Shown: in pieces, positions 1 through 5,743 of the stretch
Position numbering within the stretch: position 1 is the first letter of the stretch
How the letters are laid out: each line of letters begins with the position of its first letter
Assembly (NCBI GenBank): GCA_030425615.1
Contig: JAUIAI010000085.1
Coordinates: 1 to 8,070, forward strand
DNA length: 8,070 nt
From: Gammaproteobacteria bacterium
GTDB taxonomy: Bacteria; Pseudomonadota; Gammaproteobacteria; Burkholderiales; Burkholderiaceae_E
Direction of reading: 5' to 3'
The notes under the pieces: generated by a model
Databases searched by the model: none
What the model saw: only the letters and a program-made list of their open reading frames with translations
Told to the model about the DNA's origin: nothing
Translations under genes and position numbers: made by a program

Positions 1-1
1 C

Positions 2-1039
2 GAGCGCGAAGCCGAAATCGCGACTCTTCAGACGCGACTGACCGATGGTAAGGCAACGACGGCAGTTGCTGGCAAGCCCGCAGGCGAGAATCAGCCGATC
101 CCGCCGTCGGGCGTGCGCGCGCCTTCACGCCCACCGCAGGGCGCTGCGGATCCCCGGTCCCCTCGGACTCCGGTCCGCACGACCGGCACCTTGAAGGCGG
201 ATCACACAGAGACGGAATCCTCATCGTCGCCGGACGAAGAGCCGCCTCTGCACTCGCAAGTGCCCCTGAGCGAACTGCTCGACGAGCTCAGGGCGTTGGA
301 CGAAGCGGCGACGGGTCCCGCGCCGCCGGGCGAGGGTGGACGAACCGGCCCCAACGTGCCGACGAGCCGGGTCGAACCATCCGAACCATCGGGACCGTCC
401 GAACCATCCGGACCGGCGGAACCGGCGGAACCGGCGGAACCGGAAGAACCGGAAGAACCGGAAGAACCGGAAGAACCGGCCGGACCAGCGGAACCGGCAG
501 AGCCAGCCGACAAGATCGACGATCAGCTCAGTGCCGAGGCGTGGCCTGACTCCGGAACGGTCCGACAATGGGAGGCCCTGCAGGCATCGACCACCCCGGA
601 ACCGGTGACGGGCTGGCCCGAATCGGAAGCCGGTCCGAGCGTCAGGGGCCCGGAAGAGCACGATCATCCGGGTTCGTACGGCAAGACGGAGGCCGGGACG
701 GCCGAAGAGGGGACTACCGAGGCCGGGACAGCCAACGCCAGGACCGCCGAGGCCGGGACCGCCGAGGCGGTCGGCCCGACGCCCCGACCGATGATCCCGT
801 CTGTGCCGCGCCAGTACTCGCTCGCTCCCGACCGGGTCGACGACCTGAAGCGCATCGTCGGAATCGGACCGGTCATCGAGCGCATGCTGAACCGGATGGG
901 CGTCTATCAGCTCGAACAGATCGCAGCCTGGAACGCGGACGACATCGCGTTCTTCGATGCGCAACTTGACGAGTTCAGCGGCCGGATAGAGCGTGACCGC
1001 TGGGTCGACCAGGCCAGGGATCTGACGACCGGCGACTGA
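2..1039 (+). CDS. Helix-hairpin-helix (COG3743-like) protein with long repeat-rich linker, 5'-truncated by window edge
   Basis: The reading frame is open from base 2, so the true start lies outside the window and an internal GTG at 113 is not the start. The visible 345 residues begin with a charged, heptad-like stretch (EREAEIATLQTRL) that looks like the end of a coiled coil. A very long acidic, Pro/Glu/Ala/Gly/Thr-rich region follows and should be disordered. The C-terminal 66 codons (from about 839) form the only folded domain seen: DDLKRIVGIGPVIERML, then GVYQLEQIAAW and GRIERDRWVDQA. This matches the helix-hairpin-helix domain described as 'flap endonuclease-1-like 5' DNA nuclease' (COG3743). 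GIGP is the hairpin motif. The family has no proven nuclease activity that I know of, and I see no metal-binding catalytic cluster here, so DNA or protein binding is the safer reading. Many relatives have an N-terminal membrane anchor, which would lie upstream. The gene ends 18 bp from the convergent hydrolase gene. Confidence 0.8.
   Translation, partial: EREAEIATLQTRLTDGKATTAVAGKPAGENQPIPPSGVRAPSRPPQGAADPRSPRTPVRTTGTLKADHTETESSSSPDEEPPLHSQVPLSELLDELRALDEAATGPAPPGEGGRTGPNVPTSRVEPSEPSGPSEPSGPAEPAEPAEPEEPEEPEEPEEPAGPAEPAEPADKIDDQLSAEAWPDSGTVRQWEALQASTTPEPVTGWPESEAGPSVRGPEEHDHPGSYGKTEAGTAEEGTTEAGTANARTAEAGTAEAVGPTPRPMIPSVPRQYSLAPDRVDDLKRIVGIGPVIERMLNRMGVYQLEQIAAWNADDIAFFDAQLDEFSGRIERDRWVDQARDLTTGD
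374..508 (+). repeat. In-frame 9-bp tandem array, 15 units (Glu/Gly-Pro-X tripeptides)
   Basis: Fifteen consecutive 9-bp units of the form GAACCGGNN or close variants run without interruption. Because 9 is a multiple of 3, each unit encodes one tripeptide, E-P-S, G-P-S, E-P-A, E-P-E or G-P-A. Four successive units at 437-472 are identical (GAACCGGAA). Such identity suggests recent expansion by slippage or unequal recombination. Unit loss or gain would keep the frame and only change the linker length of the host protein. Confidence 0.9.
686..772 (+). repeat. Imperfect 15-bp (pentapeptide) repeat array, about six units
   Basis: A second, more degenerate array lies in the same coding region. 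It encodes TEAGT, AEEGT, TEAGT, ANART, AEAGT and a partial AEAV. The units are 15 bp long and in frame. They have diverged more than the upstream 9-bp array, so this array looks older. It extends the disordered linker just before the C-terminal helix-hairpin-helix domain. Confidence 0.8.
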
Positions 1040-1057
1040 GCGCGCGCGGCGCCGGCA

Positions 1058-1723
1058 TCAAAGGTGCCTGGCGAGAAAATCCAGCGTACGCTCGCGGGCG
1101 AGCTTCGATGATTCGGCGTGGTAGGAGCCACGTTCCGTGCAGTTGAAGCCGTGTCCCGCAGGATAGAAGTAGGCTTCGGCATCCGGATAGGTTTCGGCGA
1201 TCTGCCGGGCGTCGGCCAGGCTGGGATGCGTGTCCTGCTCGCCGAAGTGAAGCATCAACGGAACCTGCGGTGCTTCGTCACGGTAGTTCGGGATGCCACC
1301 ACCGTAGTAGGACACGCAGCAGGCGGGTTGTGAGAGGCGGGCCGCGGCCAGCCAGGCGATGGTGCCGCCCCAGCAATAGCCGATGACGGCCGACTTGCCG
1401 ACGTCGGCACCGAACGCCAGGCAGGCTTCCATGTCGCGAAGCGCCTCGTCGAACGAGATCTCACCCATGAGGGCGCGGCCCGCTTCGATGGAGGGTTGAT
1501 CGTAGCCGGCTTCGAAATCCGGCTCACGACGATCGAACAACTGCGGGGCGAGCGTCAGAAACCCGTCCGCGGCGTACTCGTCGGCCACGGCACGGATGTG
1601 GTCGTTCACACCGAAGATCTCGGGCGCGATCACGACCAGGCCCTTGGGCGTGCCCTCCGGAGCGGCACGATAGACCATGAAACGGTGCCCGTCTGCGGCA
1701 CGTAGTTCGACTCGATCACCCAT
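1058..1723 (-). CDS. Dienelactone hydrolase family protein (alpha/beta hydrolase)
   Basis: The protein is 221 residues, the normal size for dienelactone hydrolases, and is cytosolic with no signal peptide. The nucleophile motif G-Y-C-W-G-G places the catalytic cysteine at residue 117. Asp164 (GEQDTHP) and His191 (PAGHGFN) complete the Cys-Asp-His triad typical of the family. The early APEIFGVN segment (33-40) carries the conserved glutamate, Glu36. The family hydrolyses lactone or ester bonds, classically dienelactone in chloroaromatic breakdown, but many chromosomal members have unknown substrates. No aromatic-degradation genes are adjacent, so the substrate is not predicted. The start at 1723 is chosen because an excellent GGAGG ribosome-binding site sits 6 nt upstream (TTCAACGGAGGTATCGC before ATG). 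The open frame continues upstream, but that part shows no domain and runs into the divergent transporter gene. The gene is convergent with the helix-hairpin-helix gene and divergent from the transporter. Confidence 0.93.
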   Translation of the reverse strand: MGDRVELRAADGHRFMVYRAAPEGTPKGLVVIAPEIFGVNDHIRAVADEYAADGFLTLAPQLFDRREPDFEAGYDQPSIEAGRALMGEISFDEALRDMEACLAFGADVGKSAVIGYCWGGTIAWLAAARLSQPACCVSYYGGGIPNYRDEAPQVPLMLHFGEQDTHPSLADARQIAETYPDAEAYFYPAGHGFNCTERGSYHAESSKLARERTLDFLARHL

Positions 1724-1846
1724 GCGATACCTCCGTTGAATCGTGGCGTCGGGCGGTGCTTCGCGCTCCGCACGCCGCCATGCCGCCCGCGCGACAGTGC
1801 GCAGGAGCGCGCATCGCCGGCAGTGCAACATCGGGGACAGCGTTTC

Positions 1847-1875
1847 ATCATAGCGCCGGATCCCGGCGCGGCCAA
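1847..1875 (-). promoter_or_regulatory. Candidate sigma-70 promoter for the dienelactone hydrolase gene
   Basis: Reading the minus strand, a -35-like TTGGCC (1875-1870, 4 of 6 to consensus) is followed after exactly 17 bp by TATGAT (1852-1847, 5 of 6). Transcription would start near 1840, giving a leader of roughly 115 nt before the ATG at 1723. The assignment is by consensus match only. Confidence 0.5.
1853..1869. promoter_or_regulatory. Perfect 17-bp inverted repeat between divergent promoters (operator candidate)
   Basis: GCGCCGG-ATC-CCGGCGC has perfect 7-bp arms around a 3-bp centre. It fills exactly the 17-bp spacer of the candidate minus-strand promoter and lies where the -35 of the plus-strand transporter promoter would be. 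A protein bound here could affect both genes. High GC makes chance dyads commoner, so this remains a candidate. Confidence 0.4.
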
Positions 1876-1882
1876 ACGACTC

Positions 1883-1888
1883 TACTAT
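1883..1888 (+). promoter_or_regulatory. Candidate -10 element of the transporter gene, implying a leaderless mRNA
   Basis: TACTAT matches the -10 consensus at 4 of 6 positions and ends 6 nt before the proposed ATG at 1895. Transcription from it would begin at or next to the start codon. No Shine-Dalgarno sequence precedes that ATG, which fits a leaderless message. No good -35 is visible. Confidence 0.35.
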
Positions 1889-1894
1889 CTCGCC

Positions 1895-3526
1895 ATGAGC
1901 ATTCGACACTGGTTCGAGAGCACGATCCTCTCGCTGTCCCGGGAGTTCCGGGTGTCCTACCTGCCGCCGCTGATGGTCTATGTGGCAGCCGGCATCTCGG
2001 GCCTGACCGCCATCGTCGGTACGTTCTTCATCAAGGACTACCTCGGGCTGTCGGCGGAGTTCCTGGCGGCACTGGGGTTCTGGGCCGGCCTGCCCTGGGC
2101 GCTGAAGATGCCGCTCGGGCACCTGGTCGATCTGATCTGGCGCTACAAATCCTGGCTGGTGTTCATCGGTGCGGGACTCATCGCGCTCAGCATTGCGATC
2201 ATGATCGGTCTGCTCGCCAACCCGGACGGGATGCGTGAGTGGGCGACGCTCGAGCACTGGTTCGTGCTGTCGGCACTGCTCGCGCCCATCGGGTACGTCA
2301 CCCAGGACGTCGTCGCCGATGCCCTCACGGTGGAAGCCGTGCCGCAGGTGGACGCACAGGGCCAGCCCGTACCGGAGGATCTGCGCAAGGACATGCACAC
2401 GACGATGCAGACGCTCGGGCGCGTGGCGATCATCGCCGGCAGCCTGGCCGTCGCACTGGTGAACGTTTTCGTGTTGCGCGGGGTACAGGACGCGTCTGAG
2501 GTCGTGCGCCTGGAAGCGTATCTCTTCATCTACCAGCTCGCGCTGGTGATCCCGGCGGTGTCAGTGGCCGGCGTCATGCTGGCGGCCTGGGTCAAGCGTC
2601 GCCGCCGCCGGGTGCTGCTCGAACAGGGCTTCACGCCCGGTGAAGTCGAGGACATGCTCGACGTACAGGGCGAGCCGACCCACATCAACTGGTGGATCCT
2701 GGGTGGCGGACTGGCGTTCTCCGTCATTTCGGTCACGATCGGGCTGTCCGATCTCCCGGTGCTGACCCGGTGGGGCCAGGAGATCATCTTCGTCGCGTCG
2801 ATGTCGGTGATCCTTTTCCTGATGATGCGTCTGGTGCGCGAACTCACGCCCGCCGCGCGCGCCACCCTGGTGGGCACTGCCTTCGTGATCTTCGTGTTTC
2901 GCGCTCTGCCCGGTCCGGGTGCCGGGGCCACGTGGTGGCAGATCGACGAGCTCGGATTCGATCAGCAGTTCCTCTCGGTGCTGCAACTCATCGCGAGCGC
3001 GCTCACCCTGGCCGGGCTGTTCATCTTCCGCAAGTTCATGGCCGAGCGCTCGATCTATTTCATCGTGGGCGCCCTGACGATCGCAGGGTTTCTGCTGTCG
3101 TTGCCCATTCTCGGCATGTTCTACGGTCTGCACGAATGGACCGCGCGAATGACCGGCGGCATCGTGGACGCCCGCTTCATCGCCGTGATCGACACCGCGC
3201 TTGAATCGCCTCTGGGCCAGATTGCGATGGTGCCGATGCTCGCCTGGATCGCGAACTCGGCGCCCGCCAATCTGAAGGCGACCTTCTTCGCCGTGATGGC
3301 TTCCTTCACCAACCTGGCCTTGTCGGCCTCCCAGCTGGGCACCAAGTACCTGAACCAGGCGTTCACGATCACCCGCGAGGTCCGGGATCCGCAGACCAAC
3401 GAGGTGACCGTGCCGGCTGACTACTCCGAGCTCGGCGTGCTGCTCATCGTGGTGTCGCTCATCGCGCTGGTGCTCCCCTTCGTGGCCATCGCGCTGGCGC
3501 GGGCGCGGCAGATGCGAAGCGGCTGA
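1895..3526 (+). CDS. Major facilitator transporter, BT1/folate-biopterin-like branch
   Basis: This is a 543-residue polytopic inner-membrane protein with about 12 hydrophobic segments. Clear ones lie near residues 22-45, 52-72, 86-108, 174-195, 208-232, 266-284, 296-312, 322-338, 357-378, 386-410 and 512-535. Features recalling the BT1 (PF03092) branch are GFWAGLPWALKMPLGHLVD (61-79), GYVTQDVVADALTVE (133-147, acidic residues in a membrane segment) and ANSAPANLKATFFAVMAS (453-470), followed by FTNLALS. The central cytoplasmic loop carries a KRRRRR block (234-239), usual between the two six-helix halves. BT1 members carry folates or pterins in plants, cyanobacteria and kinetoplastids. Bacterial relatives are mostly untested, so the substrate is open. 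The ATG at 1895 is chosen because the protein then begins just before a normal cytoplasmic N-terminus; an upstream extension to 1736 runs through the divergent promoter region. It lacks a Shine-Dalgarno. I am sure of a membrane transporter, fairly sure of MFS, less sure of BT1. Confidence 0.82.
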   Translation: MSIRHWFESTILSLSREFRVSYLPPLMVYVAAGISGLTAIVGTFFIKDYLGLSAEFLAALGFWAGLPWALKMPLGHLVDLIWRYKSWLVFIGAGLIALSIAIMIGLLANPDGMREWATLEHWFVLSALLAPIGYVTQDVVADALTVEAVPQVDAQGQPVPEDLRKDMHTTMQTLGRVAIIAGSLAVALVNVFVLRGVQDASEVVRLEAYLFIYQLALVIPAVSVAGVMLAAWVKRRRRRVLLEQGFTPGEVEDMLDVQGEPTHINWWILGGGLAFSVISVTIGLSDLPVLTRWGQEIIFVASMSVILFLMMRLVRELTPAARATLVGTAFVIFVFRALPGPGAGATWWQIDELGFDQQFLSVLQLIASALTLAGLFIFRKFMAERSIYFIVGALTIAGFLLSLPILGMFYGLHEWTARMTGGIVDARFIAVIDTALESPLGQIAMVPMLAWIANSAPANLKATFFAVMASFTNLALSASQLGTKYLNQAFTITREVRDPQTNEVTVPADYSELGVLLIVVSLIALVLPFVAIALARARQMRSG

Positions 3527-3549
3527 CGCGCGGGCGGAAGCGGCTGACG
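3516..3549. repeat. 13-bp direct repeat spanning the transporter stop codon
   Basis: GAAGCGGCTGACG occurs at 3516-3528, where it contains the TGA stop, and again perfectly at 3537-3549, a 21-bp offset. The second copy lies in the loop of the stem-loop at 3527-3559. It looks like a small tandem duplication of the gene's 3' end. Confidence 0.8.
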
Positions 3550-3559
3550 TGCCCGCGCG
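3527..3559 (+). terminator. GC-only stem-loop just after the transporter gene (possible transcript end)
   Basis: CGCGCGGGC (3527-3535) pairs perfectly with GCCCGCGCG (3551-3559), a 9-bp G/C stem with a 15-nt loop, starting one base after the TGA. No run of T follows, so it is not a classical intrinsic terminator. It could instead protect the 3' end or act with Rho. Confidence 0.45.
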
Positions 3560-3632
3560 CTGCCGGCGTTTCGAGAGTGACGCTGCCTGGCGTCCGCAGT
3601 TCCCGAAAAAGACCCGGCGGGCCGTCGATCCG

Positions 3633-3646
3633 CCCGGGATCCCGGG
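3633..3646. promoter_or_regulatory. Perfect 14-bp palindrome upstream of the peroxidase gene
   Basis: CCCGGGATCCCGGG is an uninterrupted perfect palindrome about 40 bp upstream of the candidate -10 of the peroxidase gene. The position would suit an activator or repressor site. It may also simply pair as part of a structured GC-rich region with the neighbouring dyads. Confidence 0.35.
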
Positions 3647-3660
3647 ACCCTGATTCGCTC

Positions 3661-3690
3661 TTGGGCCCGGCGGGCCATCACCTTTACACT
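3661..3690 (+). promoter_or_regulatory. Candidate promoter of the di-heme peroxidase gene with a dyad in the spacer
   Basis: A weak TTGGGC (3661-3666) lies 18 bp before TACACT (3685-3690, 4 of 6 to the -10 consensus). The start point would be near 3697, giving a leader of about 15 nt that contains the GGAG ribosome-binding site for the ATG at 3712. The dyad GGCCCG-G-CGGGCC (3664-3676) overlaps the -35 and spacer. The 11-mer CCCGGCGGGCC within it also occurs at 3613-3623. Confidence 0.4.
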
Positions 3691-3711
3691 CGGGCCATGG
3701 AGACAAGAGCT

Positions 3712-5013
3712 ATGAATTCGGCACCGGATGCGGCCCCGGTGGTGCGGCGCGTCGGCAGGTTTCGCGCGCGTTGGCTGGGCGCCGCGCTCTCGGGCCTCGC
3801 CCTGGTGCTGGCAGTGACATCGCTGCCTTCAGGTCCGGCCCGGGCGGCGTCGCAGCCGCCGGCCAGTGCTTCGGAATCGCTGCCGGTGCCGCCCCAGGCT
3901 GATCCCATGGCCGAACTCGGCCGGCAACTGTTCTTCGACGAGAGCCTGTCCGAGCCGGCCGGACTGTCCTGCAGCGGCTGTCATGACCCTGCCCGCGCGT
4001 TCTCGGGGGACAACGGGTCGGGCCTCGGCGTTGCCCTGGGGAGTCGTCCCGGGCAGATCGGTTTCCGTAAGGCGCCCACGCTCAAGTACCTGGCCACGGC
4101 GCCCGCCTTCACCATCGAGCAAAAGCGTCGCAAGCGGGTGCCGCGCGGCGGCATGTTCTGGGACGGGCGGGTGGACACGCTCGAGCAGCAGGCGGAGAAG
4201 CCCTTCTTCTCGCCGCACGAGATGAATCTGTCCGGTCCCCGGGACCTGGCGGACCGGGTGGCCGCCGCGCCCTACGCGGACGCTTTTCGCGGGCAGTTCG
4301 GCGCCGACGTCTTCGACGACCCGGATCGCGTCGTGGCTGCGGTGACCCGGGCGATCGGTGCGTTCGAGCGCTCGCCCGTGTTCCAGCCCTTCACCTCCAA
4401 GTTCGACGCGGTGCTGAGGGGCGAGGCGGAGTTCACCCCGGCCGAAGACCGCGGTTACAAGTGGTTCACGATCGCGCAGAAGGGCAACTGTCACGAGTGT
4501 CACGTGCTGGACGTCGACAGCAATGATCCGCGCGACGCGCTCTTCACCGACTTCCGCTATCACGCACTCGGCGTGCCCCGCAACTCCGCGCTTCCCCATA
4601 CGGCCAAGGCCGATTATTTCGACCTCGGGCTTTGCGAACCACTGCGGGAGCGGGGAGACGTCGAAAATCCTGACGAGTTCTGCGGCTGGTTCAAGGTTCC
4701 CACGCTGCGCAACGTGGAACTGACGGGCCCGTACATGCACAACGGCCGGTTCCGGACTCTTCGCGAGGCCGTGGCGTTCTATGCCACACGCGACACGGAT
4801 CCGGATCTCTGGTTTCCTCCGGGGGCCAAGTTCGACGACCTGCCGGCGGCGATGCACGGCAATGTCGATCTCAAGACGCGCCCGTATCACCGCAAGCCGG
4901 GTAAGCGGCCCGCGCTGGACGATGCCGAGGTCGACGACATCGTGGCGTTCCTGAAGACATTGACCGACGGCTACGACGCGGCCTCGCCAGGTGAGGCCTC
5001 GGCCAGGAACTGA
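3712..5013 (+). CDS. Exported di-heme cytochrome c peroxidase / MauG family protein
   Basis: The 433-residue product starts with a Sec signal peptide: Arg-rich n-region (12-20), hydrophobic core WLGAALSGLALVLAVTSL (21-38) and likely cleavage after Ala45 (ARA|AS), so it acts in the periplasm. Two covalent heme c sites are present, CSGCH (87-91) and CHECH (260-264). Between and after them stand family hallmarks: GMFWDGRVDTLEQQA (147-161), FKVPTLRN (327-334) and PYMHNGRFRTLREAVAFY (340-357). The family comprises bacterial peroxidases that reduce hydrogen peroxide with electrons from small cytochromes, and MauG-like enzymes that oxidise protein substrates. No methylamine dehydrogenase genes are nearby, so peroxidase-like activity is the default. 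Cys308 and Cys324 could form a disulfide. The length exceeds a classical CcpA (about 320-350 residues). ATG 3712 is preferred over ATG 3697 because GGAG at 3699-3702 is well spaced before it. Its 3' end overlaps the convergent cupin gene by 43 bp. Confidence 0.92.
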   Translation: MNSAPDAAPVVRRVGRFRARWLGAALSGLALVLAVTSLPSGPARAASQPPASASESLPVPPQADPMAELGRQLFFDESLSEPAGLSCSGCHDPARAFSGDNGSGLGVALGSRPGQIGFRKAPTLKYLATAPAFTIEQKRRKRVPRGGMFWDGRVDTLEQQAEKPFFSPHEMNLSGPRDLADRVAAAPYADAFRGQFGADVFDDPDRVVAAVTRAIGAFERSPVFQPFTSKFDAVLRGEAEFTPAEDRGYKWFTIAQKGNCHECHVLDVDSNDPRDALFTDFRYHALGVPRNSALPHTAKADYFDLGLCEPLRERGDVENPDEFCGWFKVPTLRNVELTGPYMHNGRFRTLREAVAFYATRDTDPDLWFPPGAKFDDLPAAMHGNVDLKTRPYHRKPGKRPALDDAEVDDIVAFLKTLTDGYDAASPGEASARN

Positions 5014-5480
5014 AGCATTTCCGGCACCCCGTCGGTGCCCTCCGCAGGCGCCCAGGCGGCCGCCTGTGTCTCGTCCGGTTCGTGAGGGCCCGGTTTGACC
5101 TCGAAGACGAGGGCGCGCGCGGAACGCACCCATAGCGTGTGCCAGGTGCCCGGCGGAATCTCCACCACGCTGGTTCCGCCGCGACCTGCGGCGCTCAGGT
5201 GGGTGCGGGCCAGCAGGCGCGCAGCGGCGTCGAAGACCAGCAGGTCCGCGTCTCCCTGCATCATGATCAGGGTCTCGCGACGTCGAACGTGGCGGTGCGC
5301 ACGGAAGTACGTGTCCCGACACATGCCGATCAGCATCCGCTGAACCGTTTCCTGCGGCCCGGCGTGCAGCAGACGGTGGGCGCGAAGTCGCAACGAGCCG
5401 GCGGCCGACTCGAGCAGCTGCTCGAGGGACCCGTCGTCGATCCGGTCGATGGGCAGTGCTCGCGGGTGCTCGGCGGTCAT
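4971..5480 (-). CDS. WbuC-family cupin-fold metalloprotein
   Basis: This 169-residue soluble protein has the WbuC pattern: an N-terminal LRLRAHRLLH (30-39), a VQRMLIG stretch, then cupin motif 1 with His62, His64 and Glu69 (FRAHRHVRRRE), and cupin motif 2 in IPPGTWHTL with His114. These four residues would hold a metal ion. The later EVKPGPHEP (127-135) and WAPAEG (143-148) are characteristic of the family. WbuC was named from O-antigen clusters, but homologues occur elsewhere and the reaction is unknown to me. No glycosyltransferase or sugar-nucleotide gene is near, so a role in O-antigen synthesis cannot be inferred here. The ATG at 5480 is chosen because homology begins shortly after it. 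The open frame continues upstream with Arg-rich sequence typical of a non-coding shadow. Its ribosome-binding site is poor (GGA directly before ATG). I found no convincing promoter in the 263-bp region 5481-5743. The last 43 bp overlap the peroxidase gene on the other strand. Confidence 0.88.
   Translation of the reverse strand: MTAEHPRALPIDRIDDGSLEQLLESAAGSLRLRAHRLLHAGPQETVQRMLIGMCRDTYFRAHRHVRRRETLIMMQGDADLLVFDAAARLLARTHLSAAGRGGTSVVEIPPGTWHTLWVRSARALVFEVKPGPHEPDETQAAAWAPAEGTDGVPEMLQFLAEASPGEAAS
4980..4998. other. Hairpin inside the convergent peroxidase/cupin gene overlap
   Basis: GGCCTC (4980-4985) and GAGGCC (4993-4998) form a perfect 6-bp stem. A G-T and a C-G pair extend it inward to leave a 3-nt loop. 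It lies within the 43 bp shared by the two coding ends. It has no T tract on either side, so it could be a Rho-assisted bidirectional end or just coding sequence. Confidence 0.5.
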
Positions 5481-5743
5481 TCCATTTCGGCGTCGCGTGT
5501 TCCGGGCGGGCGTCTTTCGGCCGTCCGTCGCCGCCGTCCGTTGGGTCGGGCGATGGCGGGGCCTTGTCGCCCCGGGTAAGATGCTGCGCTGCGGTGCAGC
5601 AACGCGTCGGTGCTTCAAGGCCATCGGCACGGGCGCCGCGCCTCGGAGTCCATCATGCCAAAACCCGGACCGTCTCGGACGCGTCTGTTGCATCCCCCTT
5701 TTCCTTGTCCCGACCGTAAGCGCTGCGCGGCGCCGGAGCCGCG

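Noticed and set aside
202..513. Minus-strand open frame rich in Gly/Ser
   Set aside because: It is the antisense reading of the 9-bp tandem array; its composition follows from the repeat and no domain is visible.
1724..2398. N-terminal extension of the dienelactone hydrolase frame
   Set aside because: It covers the divergent promoter region and the antisense of the transporter gene; the strong GGAGG site fixes the start at 1723.
2561..3706. 381-residue minus-strand open frame
   Set aside because: It is antisense to the transporter, rich in His/Arg/Gln as expected from the complement of GC-rich coding DNA, with no recognisable motif.
3577..3711. Upstream extension of the peroxidase gene
   Set aside because: The region holds palindromes and a candidate promoter, and would place Arg/Pro-rich sequence in front of a good signal peptide.
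3829..5322. 497-residue minus-strand open frame
   Set aside because: It overlaps both the peroxidase and the cupin gene, which have clear family motifs; this frame shows none.
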